Positions 14,359 to 23,573 of a stretch of DNA of 46,267 bases are shown piece by piece. Every line of letters starts with the position of its first letter. The first letter of the stretch is position 1. Under the pieces are notes generated by a model that saw nothing but the letters and a program-made list of their open reading frames with translations, made no database searches and was not told where the DNA came from. The stretch covers positions 1 to 46,267 of the forward strand of contig JAFYNM010000007.1 of the NCBI GenBank assembly GCA_017549765.1. The letters run 5' to 3'. Position numbers and translations under genes: made by a program. The DNA comes from Bacteroidales bacterium (GTDB lineage: Bacteria > Bacteroidota > Bacteroidia > Bacteroidales > WCHB1-69).

Positions 14359-16059
14359 ATGGCATGGATCAAAACCGACAATCTGAAAGGTGATCTTTTT
14401 GGCGGCATCACCGCCGGCATTGTGGCATTACCGTTGGCGTTGGCCTTCGGCATACAGGCCTTCGGGGGCATTGACGACCCCACCGCCAGTTCCATGGGTG
14501 CCTTAGCCGGCCTCATCGGCGCCACCTTCTTGGGCTTCTTCGCCTCCCTCTTCGGGGGCACACACTCCCAGATCAGCGGACCCACGGGGCCCATGACCGT
14601 CATCACGGCCTCCCTCCTCAGCGGTGTCTGGGCCGCCCAGCACTCCATGAGCGCCGTGCTCATCAGCATGTCGCTGGCCGGACTTTTCTGCGGTATCTTC
14701 CAGATCCTCTTCGGCATCCTGAAGATCGGCAAATATGTGCGCTATATCCCCTACCCTGTCCTGTCGGGCTTCATGAGCGGCATCGGTGTCATCATCATCA
14801 TCCAGCAATTGTATCCGCTCATCGGCTGTAAATCGCCTGTTTTGGTGGTAGATATGATCAAAGAGCTTCCCATGCGTCTGGCGGGCGGCACCTCCATGAC
14901 CGCTTTACTGTTGGGCTTGGGCACCATCGCCATCATCTATCTCTTCCCGTTGATTACCAAGAAGATACCATCCACATTAGTCGCCCTGTTGGTGATGACC
15001 GTCATCTCCTTGTTCCTGAATATGGACGAGAAGCTGCTCATCGGACAGATTCCCGCAGGCTTCCCGATGCCGGTATTCGCCAAAGAGGGTCTTTCTTTGA
15101 CGGGTCTCGACTGGGGCGCCATCTTGAAAGCCTCTGTCATCCCGGGCCTCACGCTGGCAGGTCTGGGCAGCATAGACACGTTGCTCACCTCCGTGGTAGC
15201 CGACAACATCACCAAGACGCAGCATAACAGCAACCGCGAGCTCATCGGACAGGGCATCGGCAATATGATCAGCGGCCTCTTCTGCGGCATCAGCGGCGCC
15301 GGCGCCACCATGCGTACCGTGGTGAACGTCAAGAGCGGCGGCCGTTCCCAGATCAGCGGCATGGTGCACTCCCTGCTGCTGCTCGCCGTCTTGCTGGGAC
15401 TGGGCAGTCTGGTGCGCTACGTGCCCCTGTCTGTGCTGGCCGGCATCCTGATCACCGTCGGCTGGGGCATCATCGACTTCAAAGGCTTCAAGGACCTCCT
15501 CAAGATCCCGCGCGCCGACGCCGTGGTGCTCATCATCGTCTTCCTGCTCACCGTCTTCGTGGACCTGCTCACCGCTGTCGGCATCGGCATGGTGATTGCC
15601 TGCGTCCTCTTCATGAAACGGGCCAGCGACCTGGTGGAGGGCGGCTACAGCTCCTCCGAGATGACCAACTTCGACAAGGAGAGTCCCTGGCAGGATGAGG
15701 GCGGCATGCCCGACAAGGTGCAACACAAGATCTACATCCAGCGTCTCAACGGTCCTATCTTCTTCGGTACCATCACCAAATTCCAGCATGTGATGAACGA
15801 CGTGCCCAAAGACGCCAAGATCGTCATCATCCGTATGCGTCTGGTCAGCTTCATGGACCAGTCGGGCTTGTACGCTATGGAGACGGCCATCAAAGAGCTG
15901 CAAGAGCGCGGCATCCTGGTGCTCATGACCATCATCCAGCCGCAGCCGATGTACATGCTCAAGACGATGAATGTCATCCCGGCACTGGTACCCGAGGAGC
16001 ACACCTTCCCCACCTTTGAAGACTGTACCGCCTATCTGAAGAAAGAGGTTGAGAAGTAG
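14359..16059 (+). CDS. SulP/SLC26 family inorganic anion transporter with STAS domain
   Basis: A 566-residue transporter. The N-terminal membrane domain (about residues 10-425) contains the SulP signatures DNLKGDLFGGITAGIVALPLALAFG and GGTHSQISGPTGPMTVI, with a dozen or more hydrophobic segments. The C-terminal STAS domain (about 450-560) includes RLNGPIFFGTITKFQ and MRLVSFMDQSGLYAME, where the Ser of the DQSG loop matches the regulatory Ser/Thr of STAS folds. Members carry sulfate, bicarbonate or related anions; the substrate cannot be read from sequence. It is probably monocistronic. Its GC-rich codon use differs from the defence island. Confidence 0.93.
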   Translation: MAWIKTDNLKGDLFGGITAGIVALPLALAFGIQAFGGIDDPTASSMGALAGLIGATFLGFFASLFGGTHSQISGPTGPMTVITASLLSGVWAAQHSMSAVLISMSLAGLFCGIFQILFGILKIGKYVRYIPYPVLSGFMSGIGVIIIIQQLYPLIGCKSPVLVVDMIKELPMRLAGGTSMTALLLGLGTIAIIYLFPLITKKIPSTLVALLVMTVISLFLNMDEKLLIGQIPAGFPMPVFAKEGLSLTGLDWGAILKASVIPGLTLAGLGSIDTLLTSVVADNITKTQHNSNRELIGQGIGNMISGLFCGISGAGATMRTVVNVKSGGRSQISGMVHSLLLLAVLLGLGSLVRYVPLSVLAGILITVGWGIIDFKGFKDLLKIPRADAVVLIIVFLLTVFVDLLTAVGIGMVIACVLFMKRASDLVEGGYSSSEMTNFDKESPWQDEGGMPDKVQHKIYIQRLNGPIFFGTITKFQHVMNDVPKDAKIVIIRMRLVSFMDQSGLYAMETAIKELQERGILVLMTIIQPQPMYMLKTMNVIPALVPEEHTFPTFEDCTAYLKKEVEK

Positions 16060-16125
16060 AAAGGCTACGGTCCGGCGATGGGCACCAGGTTTTTCACCTG
16101 CACCCTGACATTTCCATTTTTTTGT

Positions 16126-16133
16126 TACCTTTG
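16126..16133 (+). promoter_or_regulatory. -7 element of the S46 peptidase gene
   Basis: TACCTTTG, 20 bases before the ATG; no clear TTTG at the -33 position. Confidence 0.5.
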
Positions 16134-16153
16134 CGCTTTCAATTAACACCCTT

Positions 16154-18298
16154 ATGAATAAAAAAATCCATCTCTTATGCATCGCGTTGATGATGCTCGT
16201 ATTAGGTGCCCGCGCCGATGAGGGCATGTGGCTCCCCTATTCCATCAATGGTCAGAGTCTGGCCGAGATGCAGCGTCTGGGCTGCAAGCTCACCGCCGAC
16301 CAGATCTTCAGTTTCAACCAGCCCAGCCTCAAGGACGCCATTGTGCAGTTCGGCGGCGGCTGCACCGGCGAGTTGATCTCTCCCGAAGGACTGATACTCA
16401 CCAACCACCACTGCGGTCTCTCCCAGGTGCAGGCTCACTCCTCTATTGAGCACGACTACCTGCAAGACGGCTTCTGGGCCCGCAGCAAAGAAGAAGAACT
16501 CCCCAACGAAGATCTCACCGTCCTCTTTCTCAACTACATCGAAGATGTGTCGAGCATCGTCCTTAAGGATGTCACCGACAACATGTCTGAAACGGAACGC
16601 GCCAAGATCATCGACAATGCCTGCAAGAAGCTCAAAGAAGAACGCAAAGGCAAACGCGACGTGGTGGTGGAGATCGTCCCCTTCTATCATGGCAACCAGT
16701 ATATTTTGTTCATCTACGACGAGTACAGAGATGTCCGCCTGGTGGCTTGTCCGCCTTGGGGCATCGGCAAGTTCGGTGCCGACACTGACAACTGGACGTG
16801 GCCGCGCCACAAGGGCGACTTCTGCATCTTCCGTGTCTATACCGCCCCCGACGGCTCCCCCGCCAGATATAGCAAAGACAACGTGCCGATGAAGTCGAAG
16901 CACTACCTGCCCATCTCGTTAAAGGGTGTACAGCCGGGCGACTACACCATGATCCTGGGTTACCCGGGCTCCACCGACCGCTACTCCTACTCCGGCGCGG
17001 TGAAGAACATCATCGAGCTGGAAGGCCCCGCCATCGTCGATTGCCGCACTACCAAGCTCAACCAGTACCGCAAGCACATGGACGCCGACCCCGCCGTCTT
17101 CATCCAGTACGCTTCCAAACAGGCCAGCGTCAGCAACTACTGGAAGTACTACATCGGCCAGGTGAAACAATTGCAACGCAACAAGGTAGTGGAGAAACGC
17201 CTCGCCCAGGAACAGGACTTCCGCAACTGGATGAATGCCGATAAAGACCGCAAAGCCAAATACGATGGCATCTTTGAGGAGTTCGACCAGTACTGGAACC
17301 ATCAGAACCAATACACCAAAGCGTTGATCTATCACCGCGAGGCCGGATGGTACGGCAGCGAGGCCGTCTATTTTGCCTTACGCTTCAGGCAGCTGAACAA
17401 CATGATCGAGTCCAAGAGCGCCGCACAAGACATGATCAAGACCCGCGCCAACGGCATGAAAAAGTCTGTGGAAGCCTTCTTCAAGGACTACAACCAAGCG
17501 CTGGACCGCGACGTGACCATCGCCCTGCTGAACCTCTTCTATCAGGATGTGAACCCCGACCAGCTGCCCTCCCTTATCAAGAAGGTGGGCGACAAGTCCC
17601 ATGGCGACTTCACCGCCTTCGTCAACAACGCCTTCGCCAAGTCCATTTTCGTGGATCAGGACAGGATGAACGCCTGGCTCGAGAACCCCAAATCCCTGTC
17701 CAAAGACCCCATTTATGCTTTGATGTACAACATATTAAGCTCCTATTGGGATTTAGGCGAAAAATCTGAAGAGATGAACTGCAAACGTGCCGACCGTCTC
17801 TATATGCAGGGCTTGATGGAGATGCAGAAAGACCGCAACTTCTATCCGGACGCCAACTTCACCATGCGTCTCACCTACGGCAGTGTGCAGGACTGCAAGC
17901 CCGCCAACGCCGTGACCTACGACTACATCACCACCTTAGACGGTGTGATGGAGAAGTATGTGCCTGGCAACTGGGAGTTTGACGTACCCAAAGATCTTAT
18001 CAAGCTGTGGGAGAACCACGACTATGGCCGCTATGCAGATAAAAACGGCGATCTGGTGGTCAACTTCATCACCACCAATGACATCACGGGCGGCAACTCC
18101 GGCAGTCCAGTCTTGGACGGCGAGGGCAACCTCATCGGTCTGGCCTTTGACGGCAACTGGGAAGCTATGAGCGGCGACATCTCCTTTGAGCAGGAGGTAC
18201 AGCGCACCATCTGCATGGATGTGCGTTACCTGCTCTTCATCATCGACAAGATGGCTAACGCCCAGAATCTGATGCAGGAACTGAAGATCGTGCAGTAA
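16154..18298 (+). CDS. dpp7: S46 family dipeptidyl peptidase, DPP7-type
   Basis: A 714-residue exported serine peptidase that releases dipeptides from the N-terminus of oligopeptides in the periplasm. Signal peptide at about 1-21 (ALMMLVLGARA). The chymotrypsin-like triad is visible: His86 in LTNHHCG, Asp222 in RHKGDF, Ser649 in TGGNSGSP. Between residues about 250 and 550 lies the helical cap. Family knowledge: a residue 18 positions after the Ser separates DPP11 (Arg, acidic P1) from DPP7 (Gly, hydrophobic P1); here it is Gly667 in FDGNWE, which favours DPP7. This enzyme class suits an amino-acid-fermenting member of Bacteroidetes. Its stop lies one base from that of the convergent acyltransferase gene. 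Confidence 0.92.
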   Translation: MNKKIHLLCIALMMLVLGARADEGMWLPYSINGQSLAEMQRLGCKLTADQIFSFNQPSLKDAIVQFGGGCTGELISPEGLILTNHHCGLSQVQAHSSIEHDYLQDGFWARSKEEELPNEDLTVLFLNYIEDVSSIVLKDVTDNMSETERAKIIDNACKKLKEERKGKRDVVVEIVPFYHGNQYILFIYDEYRDVRLVACPPWGIGKFGADTDNWTWPRHKGDFCIFRVYTAPDGSPARYSKDNVPMKSKHYLPISLKGVQPGDYTMILGYPGSTDRYSYSGAVKNIIELEGPAIVDCRTTKLNQYRKHMDADPAVFIQYASKQASVSNYWKYYIGQVKQLQRNKVVEKRLAQEQDFRNWMNADKDRKAKYDGIFEEFDQYWNHQNQYTKALIYHREAGWYGSEAVYFALRFRQLNNMIESKSAAQDMIKTRANGMKKSVEAFFKDYNQALDRDVTIALLNLFYQDVNPDQLPSLIKKVGDKSHGDFTAFVNNAFAKSIFVDQDRMNAWLENPKSLSKDPIYALMYNILSSYWDLGEKSEEMNCKRADRLYMQGLMEMQKDRNFYPDANFTMRLTYGSVQDCKPANAVTYDYITTLDGVMEKYVPGNWEFDVPKDLIKLWENHDYGRYADKNGDLVVNFITTNDITGGNSGSPVLDGEGNLIGLAFDGNWEAMSGDISFEQEVQRTICMDVRYLLFIIDKMANAQNLMQELKIVQ

Positions 18299-18299
18299 C

Positions 18300-19388
18300 C
18301 TATTTAGGTTCCCCAAAAAGCCATCGACCGGCTTTGGGAATCAGACGCTTCAAAAGGTGGTACACCAGGAGGCTACCCAAGATCACCAGGGCGGCATTGA
18401 CGAGGTGTGCCACCACATAGCCCGCACTTCCAACCCCATGGCTCATCAACCATTGGGCGGTTAGTTTGGTCAACACTCGGGCTAGGATACTATGGAAGGC
18501 AAAAACAAAAAAGACGGGTTGGGCCAAGGAGCGCCAATCCAGCGTTGAATTTGCCGAGACAACTCTGGCACACAACCGTGCGACCAACAACATCCCTGAC
18601 AGATTGCGAATGAATGTGAGCAGAGGCACACACCATTCCGGCTTCGGTATGGAGGTGACCGTAAGCACGACAGCGGCAATCAGATAGATGGGCAACGGCC
18701 GCCAGACAGGTTTTTTCAGCAACACATCCAAGGAGGGCATCCAGACATTCAGCCAACAACCGATCATGAAGCAGGCAATCTCCGCCTCAAAGCCGAGTTG
18801 ATGCGGCAGACACCCTATAAGCAACGGCACTATCAAGGTGGCCTTATGCCATCTGACGATGGTAACATACAAAGGTGTCAGCAGTGCTATCACCATCAAG
18901 TCGCGCAGAAACCAGAGCGGACCATCGATAGGTCCCGAGTTAAACCCTTCTCCTCGGATGCAGCAATAGGACTTCAGCACATCCAGCAGCGTCATGTCCT
19001 GCAAAGCGGGTATTTCCCCCAGTGCGGCGGGGAGCACCAGCCCGATGATGCCATAAAACACCAGGAATATGGTGTTCCACAACAGATACGGCACAAGCCA
19101 TGTATCCAAACGGCGACGGCACTTCTCCGTGAAAGTGCTCCATGAAAAGCCATGGTCGGATGCCACAAAAAGATAACCGGAGATCAGGAAGAAGAGCGGA
19201 CTGGCCAGCCACACCACATTGCCTGCCCAGCGATAAAGGATACCATAGGTCGTATCCGTACAAGCCGTATCTGCCACCAGGTTGGTGTGAATCAACACTA
19301 TCAAGGCCATCAACACCCATCTAAGCAGACCTATGGTCTGACTGGAGAGGCTGTCGGGATATTTCGTCTGTACGCTATGTTGACTCAT
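18300..19388 (-). CDS. Acyltransferase 3 family membrane protein
   Basis: A 362-residue protein with about ten membrane helices. The start has the family pattern: a first helix WVLMALIVLIHTNLV with the conserved His, and SPLFFLISGYLF, the 'FFxxSGY' motif, near residue 63. The middle GPLWFLRDLMVI is the family's 'WFL' segment. Members transfer acetyl or other acyl groups to sugars, peptidoglycan or lipids at the membrane. It is the last gene of the minus-strand operon, 33 bases after the permease, so modification of a surface glycan handled by the same operon is possible but not shown. Confidence 0.88.
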   Translation of the reverse strand: MSQHSVQTKYPDSLSSQTIGLLRWVLMALIVLIHTNLVADTACTDTTYGILYRWAGNVVWLASPLFFLISGYLFVASDHGFSWSTFTEKCRRRLDTWLVPYLLWNTIFLVFYGIIGLVLPAALGEIPALQDMTLLDVLKSYCCIRGEGFNSGPIDGPLWFLRDLMVIALLTPLYVTIVRWHKATLIVPLLIGCLPHQLGFEAEIACFMIGCWLNVWMPSLDVLLKKPVWRPLPIYLIAAVVLTVTSIPKPEWCVPLLTFIRNLSGMLLVARLCARVVSANSTLDWRSLAQPVFFVFAFHSILARVLTKLTAQWLMSHGVGSAGYVVAHLVNAALVILGSLLVYHLLKRLIPKAGRWLFGEPK

Positions 19389-19421
19389 GAACTTGAAATG
19401 AAGTCGTGACTAAAAAAATCC

Positions 19422-20498
19422 TCAGTTGAGGCTCACCCTGGGATCGAGCCAGCCATAGAGGATGTCGCAAACAATGTTGATGATGATCAAGACGATAGAC
19501 ACATACAACAGTGATCCCATCACCACCGGGAAATCATATTTGTCGAGTGCATCCACGATGACCACACCCATGCCTTTCCAGTCGAAGATATACTCCACGA
19601 AGACGGCACCGGCCAGCAAGCCTGCCAGCCAGCCCGAGATGGCGGTGATGACTGGGTTGAGGGCATTTTTCAAAGAATGTTTGATGATGATGGTCTTCTT
19701 GGAAAGACCTTTGGCTTTTGCCGTGCGGATATAGTCTTGCGACAATACATCCAGCAATGAGTTTTTGGTCAGCTCCACCACCACCGCCAAGGGACGGATG
19801 CCGAGCGTGATGGCGGGCAGGATGAGGTTCTTGAGATCCAGGAACTGCCCCGTGCCGTAGTCATCGACCGTGTAGAGGCTGCCGAACATGCTCAGTCCCG
19901 TGAAGTCGGCGAGCAGGTAGGCGAAGATCCAGGCGAAGAGGATGGCGGCGAAGAAGGAGGGCACGGACATGCCCAGCACGGAGAAGACCAGGGCCACATG
20001 GTCGAACCAGGTGTCTTTGAAGAGCGCACACAGGATGCCGATGACGATGCCCACCACCATGGCGAAGAAGATGGAGACCAGCGCCAGGAGCACCGTCTTG
20101 GGGAAAGCCTCCCCGATGATAGTCGCCACGGGCCGCTTGCTCTGATAGGACCTCCGCAGATAGGGGGCCTTCAGCACCACCGCCGACTTGCCCAACGGCA
20201 GGATCTTGACATAGTGGTAATCGTTGTCATCCAGATAGAAAAAGGATTCCTTGTCTCGCGTTTTGTACCACGACAAAGGCGACACATCGTTCAGGTAGGC
20301 GAGATACTGTACGCCGACGGGCAGGTCGAGGCCCATTTCCTTGCGGATGGCCTCTTCCGTCTGCAGGTCGCTGCGCTGACCCATCATCATGCGGGCGGGG
20401 TCGGAGGGCAGCACGGTGAACAGGAAGAACACCAGCGTCACCACACCCAATATCAACAGTAGGCCATATAATATCTTCTTGACGATGTATCTCAGCAT
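19422..20498 (-). CDS. ABC transporter permease, DppB/OppB type
   Basis: A 358-residue binding-protein-dependent permease. The N-terminus (IVKKILYGLLLILGVVTLVFF, TVLPSDPARMMMGQR) and the transmembrane region from about 135 on are those of dipeptide/oligopeptide permeases. The coupling loop reads SQDYIRTAKAKGLSKKTIIIKHSLKNAL, which contacts the ATPase. A periplasmic insertion of about 75 residues follows the first helix. Oddly, no DppC partner, ATPase or binding protein lies in the window. It starts six bases after the alpha-L-fucosidase gene. Confidence 0.9.
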   Translation of the reverse strand: MLRYIVKKILYGLLLILGVVTLVFFLFTVLPSDPARMMMGQRSDLQTEEAIRKEMGLDLPVGVQYLAYLNDVSPLSWYKTRDKESFFYLDDNDYHYVKILPLGKSAVVLKAPYLRRSYQSKRPVATIIGEAFPKTVLLALVSIFFAMVVGIVIGILCALFKDTWFDHVALVFSVLGMSVPSFFAAILFAWIFAYLLADFTGLSMFGSLYTVDDYGTGQFLDLKNLILPAITLGIRPLAVVVELTKNSLLDVLSQDYIRTAKAKGLSKKTIIIKHSLKNALNPVITAISGWLAGLLAGAVFVEYIFDWKGMGVVIVDALDKYDFPVVMGSLLYVSIVLIIINIVCDILYGWLDPRVSLN

Positions 20499-20504
20499 AA
20501 GGGT

Positions 20505-21926
20505 TTACAATTCTACCACAATGGCGTGTTTGGCTTTTTTACACAAACTCTTAGGCAAAACGATTTTATAGGTATTGTCTCCCGTTTTGGAGATGGTTGC
20601 TTTTTCGGAGAATCCTTTCACGATGGCCTTGCCGGTCCGTGCCGTAAAGGGCTTGTCACTGGTGAGGATATAGGTGGAGGCCATCATTCCCGTTTCCGGA
20701 CAGAGGATGATGGCAAACTTCTTGCCCTGCTTGGTCTGGGTCAGCCGGATGTCCTGACAGGTGTAGGGATAGAGAGGGCGGGTGGCATAGATGGCGTCGC
20801 CGTTGACGCGCATCCAGGCACCGATCTCCTTCATGCGGGCCAGTGCCGTGTCGGGCAGCGTGCCGTCAGGGCCAGGACCCACGTTGAGCAGAAAGTTGCC
20901 GCCTTTGGCCACGATGTCCACCAGCAGATGGATCAGTTTGTTGGTGCTCTTGTATTTGTCGGTGGCCACATACGACCACGAGTCGCCCATCGACATACAG
21001 GTCTCCCACGGGTATGGGAGCAGCGTGTCGGGCACGGTCTGCTCGGGCGTCCGGTAATTCTCGTATCTGCCGTGCACGGTGCGGTCCACCACAATCAGGT
21101 CGGGGTTGTGGCTTCGGGCCTTGGTGATGATCTTGTCCATGTTGATGTCCTGGATCCAGCCTTGGCAGCCGAGCCAGTCGCGCACCTCCTCGTCCACGCT
21201 CCATGCCGGGCGCACCCAGCCGCCGTCGAGCCACAACAGGTCGATGTCGCCGTAGTTGCTCATCAACTCCTGGATCTGGCGGTCAGTGAAATCGCAGAAC
21301 TTCTGCCACCGCTCCGGGTGCTTCTCCGGGTCGTAGTTGACATTCCTGTCGGGGGTGGCCCATTCCGGAGCCCAGTAGTCTTCGTTATGCCAGTCGGCCT
21401 TGGAGAAATAGAGCCCTGTCCACAGTCCTTTGGCGCGGAAAGCATCCACCACCGCCTTGGTGATGTCCGCCTTGGGGTTGGCAGAGAACGGGCAACTGGG
21501 GTCCGTAGTTGAATAGGTGGTCTCCTTGGTGTCGAAGAGACAGAACCCATCATGATGCTTGGTGGTGAAGACGAAGTACTTCATGCCAGCGTCTTTGGCC
21601 GCCTGCGCCCACGCGTCAGGATTGAAGTTTGTGGGGTTGAAAGTCTTGTTCAGCGCCTGATAGCGGGCTTTATAGTCTGTATAGGGCTCCCCATTCCGGT
21701 CTATCCAGGGTTCATTGCAGATGGACCAGGACTCCACGATGCCCCACTGGGCGTAGATGCCCCAGTGCATCATAAAACCGAATTTGAGGTCCTGCCATTC
21801 GCTGATACGGTTCAGAATGACGGGGTCGGTCTCAAACTGCTGCTCTTTGGTTTGCGCGTGGCTGGTCTGAAGAACCAGCAGACATAACAGGGTGAATAAG
21901 AAGGTAATAGATCTATTCATGGGCAT
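20505..21926 (-). CDS. Alpha-L-fucosidase, glycoside hydrolase family 29
   Basis: A 473-residue exported enzyme releasing alpha-linked L-fucose from glycans. Signal peptide at about 1-24 (FLFTLLCLLVLQTSHAQ). The TIM barrel shows KFGFMMHWGIYAQWG, KYFVFTTKHHDGFCLFD, GLYFSKADWHNEDYW and the nucleophile Asp234 in LLWLDGGW. GNFLLNVGPGPDGTLPD is the conserved end of the barrel, followed by a small beta-sandwich. ATG 21926 or the ATG two codons later are both possible. It lies six bases after the beta-helix lipoprotein gene and six before the permease, so all are probably one transcript. With the GH20 enzyme it could trim mucin-type or N-glycans. Confidence 0.94.
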   Translation of the reverse strand: MPMNRSITFLFTLLCLLVLQTSHAQTKEQQFETDPVILNRISEWQDLKFGFMMHWGIYAQWGIVESWSICNEPWIDRNGEPYTDYKARYQALNKTFNPTNFNPDAWAQAAKDAGMKYFVFTTKHHDGFCLFDTKETTYSTTDPSCPFSANPKADITKAVVDAFRAKGLWTGLYFSKADWHNEDYWAPEWATPDRNVNYDPEKHPERWQKFCDFTDRQIQELMSNYGDIDLLWLDGGWVRPAWSVDEEVRDWLGCQGWIQDINMDKIITKARSHNPDLIVVDRTVHGRYENYRTPEQTVPDTLLPYPWETCMSMGDSWSYVATDKYKSTNKLIHLLVDIVAKGGNFLLNVGPGPDGTLPDTALARMKEIGAWMRVNGDAIYATRPLYPYTCQDIRLTQTKQGKKFAIILCPETGMMASTYILTSDKPFTARTGKAIVKGFSEKATISKTGDNTYKIVLPKSLCKKAKHAIVVEL

Positions 21927-21932
21927 ATAGGG

Positions 21933-23414
21933 TTAACGGATGGAAAAACGTCTGGTCATATCTTCAGGGGCTGGATAGTACTCAAAAGCTCCGATGTCGG
22001 GCAGGCCGTTGCGCAGACGACCCAGCAGGTCGGTGGTGATACCCAGGCCCGTCATGCCGGCATCGATGGCTGGGGAGGTCTCCTGCAAGTTATAGTCCTG
22101 CTGATAGTTATTGACAAATTGAGGATCCTTGTTCAGACAGCTGATGAAATGCTCGTCAAATTCGTCTTTGCGGACGATGCAGTTCTGGAAAGTGTAGTTG
22201 ACATGGGCCCCTTCCAACGTAGAGGTGCCAAACTCGCCCTCCTTGCGGTTGCCGTAGATGATACTATTGCGACAGTTCAGGTTGGCATCCCCAACCATAT
22301 ACACGGTTTCATATTCTCCATTGGCGTTGAGGGTGACCACATCGAAGAAGTTACCAACCACAGCAGAAGGATTCGTATGGCCGGAGTAGTTGGCCACGGT
22401 GACATGATTCAAGTTGAAATCACCCACCTGCATCACGATGCTGTAGTTCTGGTTGTTGCTGATCTGGCAGTTGTTCATCTCCAGGTTGGCGGCACGGGCC
22501 AGCACCCCCACATCAGCGTTGTTATGGATGATACTGTTGTTGACGATCGTCTTGTTGTGATGTGACACATTGTAGTCGGTGATGGAAGAGCACTGAAGCC
22601 CAATGGCGGCATTGGTGATGATGACATTGTTGAGGACGTTGTCTTGATGACTGCTCTCGTTAATCCAAATCCGGCTCCATTGGGCATAATCTGATGCAAA
22701 GAAGGGTTCCAAACGGTCGCCGGCGAACAGGACAGGCTCTTCAGTAGTGCCGTTGACCTGAAGGTTACCATCGCGATAAATCCAGAGACCGCCAGCCTTG
22801 TGGACATAGACACGTGTGCCGGGGTCTATAATCAACTGTCCCAGAGAGTCCACCACCGCCCAGTCGTAGATGACCCACGGCTTGTCGTTGGTCCAACGAG
22901 TCACCTCGTGTTCGTGGGCGACGATGCTGTAACGCATACTGCCGGAGGTGTGGTCGGGAAGGATGAAGTGCGCGTCCTGCCCAAAAGCGACCAACTGCAC
23001 CTGCTGACATATCTCATCGTTGGAGAAGAGGATGGAGTCCGTCACCAGATAAGGTGTGTTCTGGTCGGTAGGATTGATGAGGGCGCGGACGAAGACAAAG
23101 ATGCTGTCACGCGCCGGAATCTCCACACCGCGGAATTCATAGCCCGACCGTCCGTCCACATTGATATTGTAGTACGACTGGTTTCCACCCGCCAACCGAA
23201 TGTCGATGGTCAAGGGCTCGTTCGTTGGGTTGATGACCCTGAAATTGCGGGTGATGGTGGAGACAGAGGTGAAGACGGTATCAAACAACACCGTGTCAGA
23301 AGAGAAAACCAGCTTGTCCTCATAGGTGTTGTGACGGTCGCATTGGGTACACATCATCAACAAGAGAACAGGAAGGCATAAGCAATAACCGATATGTTTT
23401 AACAATTGCATCAT
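21933..23414 (-). CDS. Lipoprotein-like protein with right-handed beta-helix and choice-of-anchor-like tail
   Basis: About 493 residues from the chosen start. The N-terminal hydrophobic stretch (GYCLCLPVLLLMMCTQCDRHN) ends in Cys residues followed by Asp, like Bacteroidetes lipoproteins, although the lipobox is not canonical. Residues about 250-430 carry parallel beta-helix repeats rich in N (VLNNVIITNAAIGLQ, TIVNNSIIHNNADVGV, ANLEMNNCQISNNQNYSI). The end SPAIDAGMTGLG...GLPDIGAFEYY is the common closing motif of such proteins. The frame is open to 23483, but the promoter box at 23457-23464 lies inside that part, so M at 23414 or 23411 is preferred. First gene of the operon with the fucosidase; probably a cell-surface glycan-binding or structural protein. 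Confidence 0.82.
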   Translation of the reverse strand: MMQLLKHIGYCLCLPVLLLMMCTQCDRHNTYEDKLVFSSDTVLFDTVFTSVSTITRNFRVINPTNEPLTIDIRLAGGNQSYYNINVDGRSGYEFRGVEIPARDSIFVFVRALINPTDQNTPYLVTDSILFSNDEICQQVQLVAFGQDAHFILPDHTSGSMRYSIVAHEHEVTRWTNDKPWVIYDWAVVDSLGQLIIDPGTRVYVHKAGGLWIYRDGNLQVNGTTEEPVLFAGDRLEPFFASDYAQWSRIWINESSHQDNVLNNVIITNAAIGLQCSSITDYNVSHHNKTIVNNSIIHNNADVGVLARAANLEMNNCQISNNQNYSIVMQVGDFNLNHVTVANYSGHTNPSAVVGNFFDVVTLNANGEYETVYMVGDANLNCRNSIIYGNRKEGEFGTSTLEGAHVNYTFQNCIVRKDEFDEHFISCLNKDPQFVNNYQQDYNLQETSPAIDAGMTGLGITTDLLGRLRNGLPDIGAFEYYPAPEDMTRRFSIR

Positions 23415-23456
23415 CTGGGTAAAACAGAAAAAAAAGCGCATTAGTATTTGCAGCGG

Positions 23457-23486
23457 CAAAAATAGCGAATTTTTACTGAACACAAA
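23457..23486 (-). promoter_or_regulatory. Promoter of the lipoprotein/fucosidase operon
   Basis: Minus strand: TTTG at 23483-23486, 18 bases, TATTTTTG at 23457-23464. Transcription would begin near 23450, which excludes the upstream ATG at 23483. The TTTG directly follows the T-run of the preceding terminator. Confidence 0.7.
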
Positions 23487-23527
23487 GAAAAAAGGACGCC
23501 AGTTGCCAAACCGGAGCCAGCGTCCTT
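23487..23527 (-). terminator. Rho-independent terminator of the FN3/T9SS gene
   Basis: On the minus strand AAGGACGC (23520-23527) pairs with GCGTCCTT (23492-23499) across a 20-base loop that can pair further, followed by a run of T's ending about 23487. It lies 46 bases beyond the stop codon. Confidence 0.7.
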
Positions 23528-23573
23528 ACAGCTAACAGCCTACAGCTAATGGCTAATGGCCAATAGCCTCTGT

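Noticed and set aside
14977-16227. 416-codon frame opposite the SulP gene
   Set aside because: Antisense shadow of codon-biased sequence; the product is a His/Asp/Glu-rich string without any domain, and it crosses the end of SulP into the next gene.
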